A program made the translations under genes and the position numbers. 64,000 bases of DNA from Bos javanicus (Eukaryota; Chordata; Mammalia; Artiodactyla; Bovidae), in NCBI RefSeq assembly GCF_032452875.1, contig NC_083877.1, positions 51,943,724 to 52,007,723 of the forward strand, given 5' to 3'. Below, piece after piece: positions 1 through 10,870 of this stretch. Every line of letters starts with the position of its first letter. Position 1 is the first letter of the stretch. The notes beneath the pieces are model-generated. The model saw only the letters and a program-made list of their open reading frames with translations. It had not been told where the DNA came from and did not search any database.

Positions 1-810
1 CCAAATTTTGAAGTGTATTCCTGCAATATCAAGTTTATTGTTTTTTTAAAAATGTTTATCTCCTCAGTTGGATAGAATAAGAAAGAGTTAACATAGTTTT
101 CTTAAAACTATTCAGTACATTTTTATGAATGCATACCTTTTCATGAAAATGGAGATAAGTGGGCATACTTAATACAGTATAGTGACAAAACATCGCTGGA
201 GAAAAAGTAACAAAACATTATTTTTCAGAACCTAAGCAAATTAACACATTTAAAGAACCTCTTATCAATTATAGGGCCCAGTAGCCAAATAGTTTTACAG
301 AGATATGGCTTGATTTGAAAACCATACTCTGCTATGATGGAAGTTTAAAAAAATTGTAATTTTCAGTTTTGTCCAGTGTTTCAGAGTATTTTAACTTTAT
401 GTATATAAATCATATTTGTGTGTTTTTATTCTGTTCTGGAGGTTTATTATAATATTTATTCTATTATCAGGATGATTCATATAATTAAGTATTTGAACAG
501 TTGAGCTGGTTTGATCGAGTCAAATTTTTTTAATCTAAAAAAAAATCTGTTTTTCCTGTTACACAAATATACATGTTCATTATACAATGTTTAGAAAATA
601 CAGATAAACCAATAGAAGAAAATAACAAATCTATATTTCCATCTTTCATAAATCACTTATTCAAAAATATAGTTATATTACTTAGTAATATTTAGAGTGA
701 CACTTTAGAAAGAAGCACTAAGGGGTCAACTCCCAGACGGTAGGCATAAATGGGGCTGTCCTGAGCTAACCAGCATACATAGCCACCTTATTCATCAAAC
801 AGCTCTCTCC
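1..810. other. AT-rich stretch, nothing recognised
   Basis: No open frame of note, no SINE or LINE signature that I can name, and no CpG clustering. The part from about 560 to 660 has the look of a very old interspersed repeat, but the similarity is too weak to assign a family. Confidence 0.5.
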
Positions 811-866
811 TTAGTTGCAAAGTCGTGTCCGACTCTTTCGACCCCATGGACTGTAGCCTAACAGGC
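811..866 (-). mobile_element. Bov-tA SINE fragment
   Basis: Only the 3' part of a BovA unit is present, in antisense: the GTCCGACTCTTTCGACCCCA and GGACTGTAGCC blocks are intact. The tRNA-derived head is missing. It is either an old truncated copy or a short 5'-truncated insertion. Confidence 0.75.
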
Positions 867-998
867 TTAACAACTGCGCCCTAAATTGTTATGGGTCCAT
901 GAAGATAGCAGAGAGCAAAAAGGCAAAATCTGCTCTTGTGTAGTTTATATTCTAGTGTTAATATTGACTACAGCTAACATCAGGGTATATATTCTTCT

Positions 999-1072
999 TT
1001 TTTTATAATTAAGTTTATTTTTAATTGAAGGATAATTGCTTTACAATATTGTGTTGATTTCTGCCAAACATC
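999..1072 (-). mobile_element. Very short L1 3' end with a perfect TSD
   Basis: A T-rich tract followed by about 55 bp that matches the antisense 3' end of ruminant L1 (the GGATAATTGCTTTACAATAT block also found at 12.8 kb). It is flanked by identical 23-bp direct repeats at 976-998 and 1073-1095, so this is a complete but extremely 5'-truncated L1 insertion. The perfect duplication argues for a fairly young event. Confidence 0.85.
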
Positions 1073-1095
1073 AACATCAGGGTATATATTCTTCT

Positions 1096-2662
1096 AGTCA
1101 CATATATGGATATATTTTTCTTTCTTTAAGTAAAAACATTGCGTATTTCATCATTTTCATGAAAATATTTTAATGCACCCTCTGGACTTCTTATACAGAG
1201 GACCCTCACAGTCATTTTGCACTTTGTAAGGAGAGAGTGCTGGAAAGAACACTAAACCAGAAGATCTTGCCCCAGGTCCGTCCTTTTCTTCCTCCTTTCT
1301 TCCCTCCCTCCCTCCCTTCCTCCATTCTACTCACCAGCCAGGAGACTGTCCTGATCATTTCCCCTCTTTGGTCTCAGCTTCTTCACGTGCAAATTCAGAC
1401 AAAATTTAGACATACGTTCTGCCAGGTGTGACCCGCTTCCAGCACCCTCTCTGTGAGCTAATATTGTTCTGCATTTCCTCCAATTAACTCTGATGATGTA
1501 AAAAGATTGAACTGTATCCCTCATGGCACCAAGACACTTTGAAATTTAAAAATCTGTGACTCCATAGTTTTGTGGTTTGCTTCTAAGTACACGAGCCAAA
1601 TTTGGTCAAGTGGAGCAAAAATTCTCTGATTTTTCTGACAAAAATAAGAAGAAAGAAAAGTTTTCTGCATTAAGATGTACTTTATAATGTGATGAATATA
1701 ATAATTATTTGATGGACATGTTGATATTTCGTGTATCTTTCTGTGATAAATATATTAGGGAGCTTTATTTCCCAAAGTGACTATCAAAGGTGTGAAAGAA
1801 AAGCTATTTCTTAAATTATTCAATAAGATAGCTTTTTAGGTAAAATAATCAATGATATCAAATGTTGATTCAGCTCCTTAACTCCGAGGACAAGCAATAC
1901 TTTTCTCAAAAGTCTGCTTCTAAGAGTGTTGAGGAGAACCAGTATTATCTTTGCTTGTGGTGTTTTAACCTAGATTCTAGTAAACATGTTCCTTTCTTCT
2001 GAGTCTTAGCAGATGGAGAGAGTTTCATATTCTGTTCATTTGTCAACGTTTCTTGCCTGTATACTCATATATTGGCAAAAGTGAAGAGACACTGGATTCT
2101 GTAGAATTTGGTAGGTTGTAGGTCCATTTGCAACCACATTAAAAGTACTTTGAGCTAAATTCAATAAGCAGATTTATGGTTATTTAACAATAAACATTTC
2201 CTTTAAATTTAATAAGACACAATTTTACTATGTCTATATATTTTACAGTACTAAATCAAATCAGTTCTCAACCTGTAAGAATCATCAACATAACCATATG
2301 TATATACTTCAGTATTCCTCAGATTGGCATATACAGTCATAAGCAAAAATAAATTATTTCCTGTAGAGCTGTTTTAACTACCCATTTTTTAAACACTGTA
2401 ATTTATAGTAATATAAATATGTTACTTATGCAATATGTTTATCGGGAGTCCGTTCATCGTCTGCCTTTCTCGTAGGAAGGCCTGTATTTTCCAGTGAGGG
2501 GCTGGCTGTCAATCCCGACAGGGCCTGGCTGGAAACTAGAGGAGTCAGGTGGGGACCCAGACTTGCAGACACCATGGATGTGCAGGAATGAGGGCCTAGT
2601 GGCTCTGAGCCTTTCAAGTGTAAAGAGAAGCCAGAAGCATGAGAAGGAGAAAAATTTATGGT
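1096..2662. other. Unique AT-rich DNA with a short CT-rich tract
   Basis: No gene or named repeat is supported. A pyrimidine-rich low-complexity run (TTCC/CCCT repeats) lies at about 1287-1324. Open frames here are short and unrelated to anything I recognise. Confidence 0.5.
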
Positions 2663-2671
2663 CAGCTAATT

Positions 2672-3310
2672 ATTTATTTTGTATTTCATTATTATTATTA
2701 TTATTGGTTATGCTAGGTTTGGCTTCCCTGATAGCTCAGTTGGTAAAGAATCCGCCTATGATGAGGGAGACCCCGGTTAGATCCCTGGGTCAGGGATCTT
2801 CTGGAGAAGGGATAGGCTACCCACTCCAGTATTCTTGGGCTTCCCTTGTGGCTCAGTGGGTAAAGAATTCGCCTGCAATGTGGAGACCTGGGTTCCATCC
2901 TGGGTTAGGAAGATCCCCCGGAGAAGGGAAAGGCTACCCACTCCAGTATTCTGGCCTGGAGAATTCCATGCACTGTGTAGTCCATGGGGTCACAAAGCAT
3001 CGGACACCACTGAGCGCCTTTTACTTCACTTCAATTCACTTCACTTCACTTTATTTCATGCTAGGTTTTCATTGCCACTGCAGGCTTTCTCTAGTTATGG
3101 TGAACAGGGGCTGCTCTCGCGGTGCTCAGGCTTCTCATTGCGGTGGCTTCTCTTCTTGCAGAGCTTGGGGTCTAGATGCGTAGGCTTAAGTACTTGTGCG
3201 GCATGGACTTAGTCATCCCTCAGCATGTGGGACCTTCCCAGACCAAGGATTCAACCCGTGTCCCCTGCATTGTCAATAAGATTCTTAACCAGTGGAATAC
3301 CAGGGAAATC
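2672..3310 (-). mobile_element. CHR-type SINE, antisense, split by a Bov-tA dimer
   Basis: The outer parts 2672-2720 and 3058-3310 together form one antisense CHR SINE: an AT-rich tail, the GGCTGTGCTGGGT-like block, then the CTTCTCATTGCGGTGGCTTC body and the AACCCGTGTCCCCTGCATTG tRNA-derived head. CAGCTAATT at 2663-2671 and 3311-3319 is its target-site duplication. A Bov-tA pair at 2721-3057 interrupts it, so the CHR copy is the older. Confidence 0.8.
2721..3057 (+). mobile_element. Tandem (dimeric) Bov-tA SINE
   Basis: Two tRNA-headed units lie head to tail. Unit one (2721-2836) has A-box-like TAGCTCAGTTGGTAAAG and a B-box region but stops in the middle of BovA at CAGTATTCTT. Unit two (2837-3057) is full length and ends in a CACTT-rich tail. 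A single 11-bp duplication, ATGCTAGGTTT (2710-2720 and 3058-3068), flanks the pair, so both units entered as one insertion. An open frame across both units is an accident of the repeat. Confidence 0.85.
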
Positions 3311-3589
3311 CAGCTAATTTTTTTAGCTAATTTTTAATCATTGTACAATCTCCCCTTAGCTCCTCAATCCCCAGTCTACGGTCCAGAGTCAGCCAGTAGG
3401 CAGCTGGGTGATGGCAGCTGGGCAGCAGTGTGAAGAGCCAGAGCACTAGAAATCAAGAGAAACAGAACCATTGTAATAATAATACTGGCTGTGCTGGGAG
3501 TCAGGCTCATGATGGTGCACAGAGAATGAAAAGTTTAAAGGCAGAGCATATTTGCTGTTACCTGGATTTAAAGAGAAAAATGAAAATGG

Positions 3590-3788
3590 AAGTTGCTTAT
3601 TTGTGTTCAACTCTTTGCAACCCATGGACTATTAGCCCACTAGGCTCCTCTGTCCATGGGATTTCCCAGGTAAGAATACTGCAGTGTGTAGCCATTCACT
3701 TCTCCAGGGGATCTACCTGACCCAGGGATCAAACCCAGGACCCCCGCATTGCAGGCGGATTCTTTACCATCTGAGCCATGAGGGAAGG
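3590..3788 (-). mobile_element. Bov-tA SINE, full length, antisense
   Basis: It reads from the BovA 3' end (TGTGTTCAACTCTTTGCAAC) through the BovA core to the antisense tRNA-Glu-like head, where the B box (GGGATCAAACC) and A box (CATCTGAGCCATGAGGGAAG) can still be seen. It is moderately diverged. Confidence 0.9.
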
Positions 3789-4315
3789 ACTCAATAAGGT
3801 AGAGGAAGGAGTGTTTTCTGAGACAGCTGATTTTCAGGTGTGAAGGCAGGTCAATGCAGTAGGCACCTCTGCCCTCTGGCTACAGTTCCATTCGGTGCAG
3901 TGATGTGGGGCAAAGGCCGAACGTGGCCCTTTTCAGGTTAAGGGGCAGGGGAGGGAGGTGACAGATGAATGAGCCTCACCCTTCAAATGAAAGGATACAG
4001 CCTGGAGGCTGTGGGGCTGAGGGATTTCCAGCACCACTCCGAGGCGACTTCTAGAACCCACTAAGAAAGAGTTGGGGGGAGGGTTGCTGCAAGAAAGCAG
4101 GAAATAAATACCAACAGAGCTTTGTAATCATTTTGGAAGCGTCATGATGTCTCTGTGCTTATTAATCCTGTTACCACCCCTGTCCATGTTCTTGTAATGG
4201 TTAGATGAAACACCCATAAAAAAGAGAGGGCATGCATGTTTATTTTGAGGATCAGCAAAAGGAAGCTGGGAACCATGAGAACTCTAGGTAACTTTTTTCC
4301 TTTGGGACTGGGCAG

Positions 4316-4527
4316 CGAGGGCTCAGTTGCTTCAGTCATTTCCAGCTCTTTGCAACCCCCTGGACCCTAGCCTGCCAGGGTCCTCTGTCCACGGGATTCT
4401 ATACTGGAGTGGGTTGCCATTTCCTCCTCCAGGGGATATTCCTAACCCAGGGATCGAACTCACATCTCCTATGTCTCTTGCATTGCAAGTGGATTCGTTA
4501 CCTAATGAGCCATTAGGGAAGCTCCAA
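4316..4527 (-). mobile_element. Bov-tA SINE with TSD, antisense
   Basis: A complete antisense Bov-tA with BovA body and tRNA-derived head (GGGATCGAACT B-box complement, GAGCCATTAGGGAAGC start). GACTGGGCAG at 4306-4315 and 4528-4537 is a 10-bp target-site duplication that fixes both ends. Confidence 0.92.
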
Positions 4528-5044
4528 GACTGGGCAGAGGGACCCATAAAAAGAAAAGTGGGCTGAGTCTCTGGAGATTTGGGAAATTTGGGAGAAGGAT
4601 GTTTGCTTGAAGAACCAGCTTGGGAAGGAGTGCAGAGACCAGCACTGTGCTGGTTGAAGCCTGGAATGGTCTCCTCCCATCTGACATTACCAAACTCAGC
4701 ACAGGGCACCCAGTTAAACTTCAGTTTCAAATGAACCACCCAAAAACTTTAGTATAGGTATGTCCCATGCAATATTTGCTTTTGTTTATCTGAAATTCAG
4801 TCCTAACTGGGCGTCTTGTTTTTTTGTTTGCTAAATTTGGTGACCCTGCCTCCGTTTGTTGCTAGCCCTCCAGCCTCACAGCACCACGGTGTGATCTAGG
4901 ACTGTGTGAGTCCTGTCCAGGAGAGAAGGGTGACCCAGAAAGCAGCCAGGTAGATGAGGAATAAACTCCCTACCCAAGGGACAAAGTCCCTACCTGGGTA
5001 GAAGAGGTGTCATATCATACTTCCGATATTGGAGTCAGGCGCTC
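4528..5044. other. Unique DNA
   Basis: No coding sequence or named repeat is recognised between the Bov-tA and the MIR. The reading frames antisense to this region (4332-4739) overlap the SINE and carry no family motif. Confidence 0.5.
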
Positions 5045-5244
5045 ATTGCCCCACCTCCTAACATCTTTGTGATCCTTAGCAAGCTATATGATATCTCTGA
5101 GAATCAGTTTATTCATCTGTAAAATGGAGGAAATGATACCTCCTACTAGAGCAATGCAAATATTCAATGAGATGATGCAATAACATTGCTAGCACAGTGC
5201 CCAGGTAAATTGCTTGATGTAATGGTAAGAACAGTTCTTATTAC
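5045..5244 (+). mobile_element. MIR SINE
   Basis: The sense-strand MIR core and 3' part can be read: the CAGTTTATTCATCTGTAAAA block, a tract about tens of ATGATACCTCCTAC bases, the AATGAGATGATG block and GCACAGTGCCC. Divergence is high, as expected for a repeat that predates the eutherian radiation. Confidence 0.8.
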
Positions 5245-6740
5245 TCTGCTCGTGAGGTCTCTTTCTTTTTTAAATCACACTTCCATGGGAATTGCCCCAT
5301 CAAGAAGACCCAGCCCACTGGGCATTCCGAGGCTTGTCTTGTTTCCGTAAAGTTCCTGGAGATTTGTTAGAGGTTGGGAGGATAGGATAAGCTCATGCGG
5401 TTCTCAGAAAGCACTGTAATTCAGGACCTGCTTGTCCACTGCCTGGTTGTTGCTCTAAAACAGAGCCAAGCAAACACCCTACTCCTCCCAGCAGGTAGAC
5501 AAGGGAGGGTTTCAAACCATCGCTGTGTCTCATAGTTACAGCACCTCAAGCGAATCAGAGCAAACCCTCTCATGGCTAAATCTAACAATGAGCTGGGAGG
5601 GTAGGTAGCCTGCTTCCTCCTAACATTCCTCAAATAAACTCAGATTCCCCAGAATTCAGTGTTTTGCCAAGGAATTTCAAGGCACATAAAGGTGAAGTTT
5701 GGCATTTGCAAAGAAGAAATTACTTTTAACTTGTTTTGCTTAAATCTGTTCATCTTTGTCTAAACAACTGAGTTACAAAAAAATATAAAAATTATCAGAG
5801 TTCCAGCTACATTTCTTTGGCTCATTTTAGTGGAAAAAAAGAGATATGTTTGGAGATGGAAAGCAGTCAGCTACAGGCAGGGTGATGGGAATCATCTAAG
5901 ATCCTTCGACTCTAGTCCTGTGTTCCATCTGCAGCATGTAAAGGAAATCAAACTGTTGCAACCTTTTCTTGCTTTCCCATATATAAGGAGGGAATGGCCG
6001 GAGTGATCATCAAAAGTGAAAAAACTACATGATTTGAATAATACTAATACTTTCTCTCTGGAAGGCCATGTCACAGAGTCATGATATTGCAGAAGGGGCC
6101 CCACAAGGCCCTTTCTTCCATGAGATCTTGAGTGAAACCCAATCTTCCAGAGCTTCTCACCTCTCATCTATAAAATAAAATCAAAACAATCTGCATTCTC
6201 CCTACCACAGTGGTTACAGTGAGTATCAAATGAGATAAGGTATGTAAAATGTTGATGTGCCCTAGAACTCCATCCGCAATCCTCTTCTCTTGTTCTGTAG
6301 TCCCTGCATGTAAGCTGTCACCAATACAATGATGGACTGCCGAGTGACTAATTTATTGGCTGTATTTTTTACTACCTAACAGGTCTGTCTGCTTGGATCT
6401 TCCAAAGTTATCTTACAGCCAATAAGTTGGAAGTCCATTACATTACCCACAACCCCTACCCAGACCTACCTCACATGCCTGTGATGCATGCAAGGTACAG
6501 TCTGGCGGATGGGTCTTGACCAGACCTAGTGTCCATGATGCCTCCCATACCAGACTTCTCTCCTCTTCCCAGAAGGAACCTGGACAGTCATTATCTTAAA
6601 AGTACCCAGAATCCTTTCAGAGTGATACTTGGACTTAAGAAGATGGAACTGAAATTCTGCCTCATGAAAGAAAAAAGGTTCTGGATTTGAGGATAACTAA
6701 CTAAAAATGGGCAGGCTGAGTGAAACTCCAGGGGGAGTTT
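5245..6740. other. Unique DNA, no gene seen
   Basis: About 1.5 kb with no recognised repeat or exon. Open frames of up to 91 codons on the minus strand (5892-6167) show no domain, no plausible splice context and no sequence I recognise. Confidence 0.5.
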
Positions 6741-6932
6741 CACTAACGTCTTGCATTCCATGTGATAAAGACACTGAGTTGAGTAGGAAGAAGGCTGCAA
6801 TCAATTAGTGACGCCTGCTAAGTGTGTAAAGAGTAGTGGTGGCAACATGTTCACCATGTATGTGCCATCCTTGCTCTAGCCCTGCATCTGTGCATTAATG
6901 CAAACACTAATGTCTTGCATTCCATGTGATAA
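6741..6932. repeat. Insertion bracketed by 28-bp direct repeats
   Basis: Direct repeats at 6741-6768 and 6905-6932 (27 of 28 bases equal) bracket 136 bp. Of these, 6774-6889 is an inverted copy of 7641-7756: same length, about 110 of 116 bases equal by eye. The remainder includes the perfect palindrome TGCATTAATGCA at 6891-6902. No known transposon family explains the unit. Confidence 0.8.
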
Positions 6933-7640
6933 GGAACAAAGAGCTGATGCTAAACATAGTGATGTCTTAGACCCTTGAGTTCTGACTATCTAACTGGAGT
7001 CAACAGGGCCAGTCAGAAAATTATGCTACTTGAGGAAGAGAATGTGAAATGTTTGAGGCAGGGACTCTGTTTAATTCACCTTACATAAAGCCATATCAAG
7101 AACATAATAAGAGGTTAGAAGATATTTTTGAATGAATATAGGAGAGTAATGTCAAAGAGGTTCATTAGGTCCATAAGAAATGCTGCAGACTTGGTTTTCA
7201 CGAAGATGGCATTCCATCCTCCGATTCATAACAGAGTTGGTGGTATTTTTGTGGGCTACATAAATATTTTATCCATTTTGAAAATTGCTCTCAAACTCCT
7301 GTATAAACTCTGAATTCTATTGTTGGACAGTTTTCAAGGTTAAAATTCCCCCACAGTAAGTCATATAATTTTCATTTCTTAGTGGTTATATTCTATGTTT
7401 TTTGTAGAGTTTGTTGAAAGATAATGGTAGGAGATTATTCTTTGCCTCCCCAGAAAGTAGTCAAGAGCCAGCAGACAGACTGTCTTGGCATTTGTATGGA
7501 GAGTTAGGAGAGAAATAATTTTCCTAAACATTATGGATGTTAAATTGTAGAGCAAGTTGCTTTCTCTGAATGCACTGAGAACACATAAACTTTGTTATCA
7601 TTGATACTGGCTAACTGGGTATGAACTGTGCCTGGAGAAA
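6933..7640. other. Unique spacer between inverted repeat arms
   Basis: No gene or repeat is recognised. The 61-codon frame at 7128-7313 has no family resemblance that I can see. Confidence 0.45.
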
Positions 7641-7756
7641 AGATGCAGGGGTAGAGCAAGGATGGCAAATGCATGGTGAACATGTTGCCGCCACGACTCT
7701 TTACACACTTAGCAGGCATCACTAATTGATTGCAGCCTTCTTCCTACTCAACTCAG
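7641..7756. repeat. Second arm of the 116-bp inverted repeat
   Basis: Reverse complement of 6774-6889 with six mismatches and no gap. Unlike the 6.8-kb copy it is not bracketed by direct repeats, so it is probably the donor sequence. Confidence 0.85.
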
Positions 7757-8072
7757 ACAATCTTTTTACTAACACAGGACTTCAGGTAGCCATAACCAAA
7801 TGATCACAGAGTGGCATGTGAGATTTATCATTTTTAAACAAAGTTGCTGAGTTCTGGCTATTTGCCTGGTACAGGAGATTAGCCGTGAATAAAACAGGCA
7901 AAAACGTCTATCCTCTTAGAGATTAACATTACAGTGAGGGGTAGGAGGGGAGTCAGTAATAAAGATAAGTAAGTAAAATATATAGTTTATTAAATGGTAA
8001 TAAGCATAGCAGAGAAAATATACCAGGTAAGGGGGACAGAGAACATTGGGAAGAGAGAGCCAGAACTGTTGG

Positions 8073-8280
8073 GGGGCTTCCCTGGTGGCTCAGCAGTAAC
8101 GTTTGCCTGCCAATGCAGAAAACATGGGCTTGATCCCTGGGTCAGGAAGATCCCCTGGAGAAGGAAATAACAACCCATTCCACTATTCTTGCCTAGGAAA
8201 TCCCATGGACAGAGGAGCCTGGCAGGCTACAGTCTGTGGAGGTTGCAAAAATTCAGTCATGACTTAGCAACTAAACAACA
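8073..8280 (+). mobile_element. Bov-tA SINE
   Basis: Sense copy starting at GGGCTTCCCTGGTGGCTCAG with a readable B-box region (GGGCTTGATCCC), the BovA body and an ACAA-rich tail. It is inserted in the L2 just before an MLT1 LTR. Confidence 0.9.
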
Positions 8281-8284
8281 AAAA

Positions 8285-8789
8285 AAGCTGCTTTAGCTAT
8301 CTTTTTCTGAGTAACAATTTATCCCAGGCTTTAGCAGCTTAAAACAACAAACATCTATTATTTCACAATTTTTGTGAGTCAAGAATTCACTAGTAGCTTA
8401 GCTGGGTAGTTCTTGGTTGGAATCTTTAATGAGTTTGCAATCAAAATGTCAGCTGTGCTGCAGTCATCTGAAGGCTTGAATAGACTGAAGAATCCACTTC
8501 CTAGATCTCTTCCTCTTGTGGCTATTGGCAGGAGATGTCAGTTCCTCACCATATGGGCCTCTCCATAAAACTGCTCATGTCTCCTCACGACAAGGCAACT
8601 GGCTTCCCCAGAGTGAGTGACCCAAGAAGGCAAGATGTCTTTTGTAACAGAGCCTTGGAAGTCACATTCTGTCATTTCTTCCATAACTTATTGGTTACAT
8701 GACCCAGTCTATTCACTGTGGGAGTGGACTATGCCATAGCATGATACAAGGTGGCATCTATCCCTGGCATCATCTTGGAGCTTGGATGT
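8285..8789 (-). mobile_element. MLT1-type LTR (ERVL-MaLR), antisense
   Basis: The antisense end blocks AGCAGCTTAAAACAACAAAC and TAGCTTAGCTGGGTAGTTCT, the ATATGGGCCTCTCCATAA core and a terminal GGAGCTTGGATGTCAC region follow an MLT1 LTR throughout. It is a solo LTR: no internal sequence adjoins it. It lies inside the L2 and is therefore younger than that element. Confidence 0.72.
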
Positions 8790-9061
8790 CACATCAGGGA
8801 AGACTGAAAAGGGAAATTTGAAGAAGATGAGAGATTAAATCTGAAGATAACAGGGGGGATGGGCAGAAACCTCCAAGCAGTGAGAATAACAAATATAAAG
8901 ACCTCAATGCAGGGACCTGCTTAGTGTAATTAAAAAATAGCAAGCAGGCCAGGAAGCCTGGGGTGGAAGTGGGAGAGTGGTAGGAGATGAGGTCAGAGCT
9001 ATAACAAAGCTGGATCATGGGAGACCTTGTAGCTATTATAAGCAAAGCACTTTGGTTTTAC

Positions 9062-9411
9062 CTAATGTTCTAGTTATCTTTGCTCTGTAACAAGCCACCT
9101 GAAAACTTAGTATCATAAAGCATTCATTATGATGAATGTGTGGGTCAGGAATTTGGACAGGGCATAGTGAAGATGGCTTGTCTGTGTCCTGTGATGTTTC
9201 CCCAATGTTTATCACACTTCGAATCTGGGAAGACTCAAAAGCTGATCTGGCCTTGAAAGTTACTTGTATCACTTTTGCCACACAGTCATAAGCCTGTCCA
9301 GATTCAAAGGAGAGGAAACAAATCCCATTTCTCTAAAGTCATAAGAAGAGCATGTGGGATAGGAATTACAATTGCAGAATAAATTTTCTTTGGAGAATAT
9401 AATCTGCCACA
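9062..9411 (-). mobile_element. Second MLT1-type LTR fragment, antisense
   Basis: It begins with an antisense LTR end (GTAACAAGCCACCTGAAAAC, then GTGTGGGTCAGGAATTTGGA) and continues through GATGGCTTGTCTGTGTCC. The far part is more degraded. The L2 sequence resumes at about 9412, so this is an independent insertion, not a continuation of the LTR at 8.3 kb. Confidence 0.68.
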
Positions 9412-9770
9412 CAGTGCAATGAGAAACTGTTGCATTATTTTGAGCAGAGCAGTAACATGATCTGACTCACATTTAAACAGGATCTTTCTGGTTGCTATGT
9501 TGAGAACAGACTGAAAAGGGTAGAAGCAGGAAGCCCAATTAATAAGCTATTACAATAATATGGCCAGGAGATGGTGAGGGCTTGGGTGAGGGGGTAGCAG
9601 TGGATGCCACGTTGCACAAGATAGAGAAGGTGGCAGGTGAAATGAATTTCATTGGGATTTTTGTTGAGTTTCATACAGGAGCTCACTTTCATATGATGTT
9701 TGGATTATAGTAGAGCCTGGAGTTTAAGGGAGAAAAAAATAGGTTAGAGATACAAATGCTATAGTGTAGA

Positions 9771-9920
9771 AACGCTTCCCTGATGGCTCAGAGGGTGAAG
9801 AATCTGCCTGCAATGTAGGAGACCCGGGTTTGATCCCTGGGTTGGGAAGATCCCCTGGAGAAGGGAATGGCTACCCACTCCAGTGTTCTTGCCTGGAGAA
9901 TTCCATGGACAGAGGAGCCT
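9771..9920 (+). mobile_element. Bov-tA SINE, 3'-truncated
   Basis: The tRNA-like head (GATGGCTCAGAGGGTGAAG; GGGTTTGATCCCTGG) and most of BovA are present. The copy stops at GGACAGAGGAGCCT, before the usual AGTCGGACACGACTG end, and L2 sequence resumes directly. Confidence 0.88.
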
Positions 9921-10239
9921 ATAAAATTGAATGAGATCATCAAAAAGAGTGTAGATAGACAAGAGAGGAATTCCAGAAACTGCATCCAGAAACACACCAG
10001 TACTAGGATGTCATCAGGGATATCAAGAGGTGCTGAAGAGTAATGGCCAGTTAGGTAAGGAAACTGGTGCCCTGGCAGCTGGTGAAGAGAGGTTTTCAAG
10101 GAGTTGGGAGTGATCAGCTTCTTAGCTATTGACTCCTCAAGGAAGATGAGAACTGAGAATTCTCAATGGATCTATCAACACGGAGACCATTACTTACTTT
10201 AAGGGAACAATTTTAGTGGAGTGGTAGGGTGAATGCCTG

Positions 10240-10453
10240 GGGACTTCCCTGGTGACTCAGATGGTAAAGCGTCTGTCTATCAATGCGGGAGACCTGGGTT
10301 TGATCCCTGGGTCGGGAAGATTCCCTGGAGAAGGAAATGGCAACCCACTCCAGGACTCTTGCCTAGGAAATCCCATGAACGGAGGAGCCTGGTGCAGGCT
10401 ACTGTCCATGGGGTGGCAAAGAGTTGGACTCGACTGAGCGATTTCACTTCACT
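10240..10453 (+). mobile_element. Bov-tA SINE, full length, with 15-bp TSD
   Basis: It has an intact head (GGTGACTCAGATGGTAAAGC, GGGTTTGATCCCTGGGTCGG), a BovA body and the 3' end GACTCGACTGAGCGATTTCA. TAGGGTGAATGCCTG occurs at 10225-10239 and again at 10454-10468 as a perfect duplication. Low divergence makes this one of the younger SINEs here. Confidence 0.95.
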
Positions 10454-10644
10454 TAGGGTGAATGCCTGATTGGAGAAGATTCAAGAAGAAATGGCAAAAG
10501 GGAAACTGGAAAAAGCAATTATAGTCATGTTGTTCCAGGAATTTGCTGTAAAGGAAGGAGAAAAGTAGCTAGAGAGGGAAACAGTGTTAGGAGAAATAGC
10601 TATTTGCCATCCAGATTGTCATTCATATTAGAGTGGAGGTAGAG

Positions 10645-10870
10645 AAAAAGGTTAGGAGCACAAGCTCTGGAATCAGATTTCTTCATTTTGAATCCTGACT
10701 CCACATCTTGCTACTTGTGTAAACTTGGGCAAGGTGCTTAGCCTATATTTGTGCCTCAGTTTCTTCATCTGTCACATGGAGGCTACAATAGTACCTCCTC
10801 ATGAGGTTGTATAAAGTAAGTAGAGTGTTTGAAACAGCTCTTGTCCTATGGTGGACACTCAGATTACTGG
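10645..10870 (+). mobile_element. MIR SINE, nearly full length
   Basis: Readable from the tRNA-derived head (AGGAGCACAAGCTCTGGAAT) through the core (ACTTGGGCAAGGTGCTTAGC; CCTCAGTTTCTTCATCTGTC) to the ATGAGGTTGTATAAAGT block. This is the best preserved MIR in the window. Confidence 0.85.

Larger units (their letters stand above)
7860..10605 (-). mobile_element. Long antisense L2 LINE with five nested insertions
   Basis: The pieces 7860-8072, 8790-9061, 9412-9770, 9921-10239 and 10469-10605 follow the order of an L2 (CR1-clade) element read from its 3' end towards its reverse transcriptase. Examples are the GAGAGTGGTAGGAGATGAGG block, the GATCTGACTCACATTTAAA block, and the stretch ending near TTTGCTGTAAAGGAAGGAG. 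Two MLT1 LTRs and three Bov-tA SINEs interrupt it. All frames are broken, so no protein can be made. Confidence 0.75.

Noticed and set aside
2494..3183. 229-codon plus-strand open frame
   Set aside because: It runs through the CHR SINE and the Bov-tA dimer; the peptide is translated SINE sequence.
10240..10320. tRNA gene call from A-box and B-box motifs (also in every Bov-tA head)
   Set aside because: These are tRNA-derived SINE heads without an acceptor stem or cloverleaf, each continuing into BovA.
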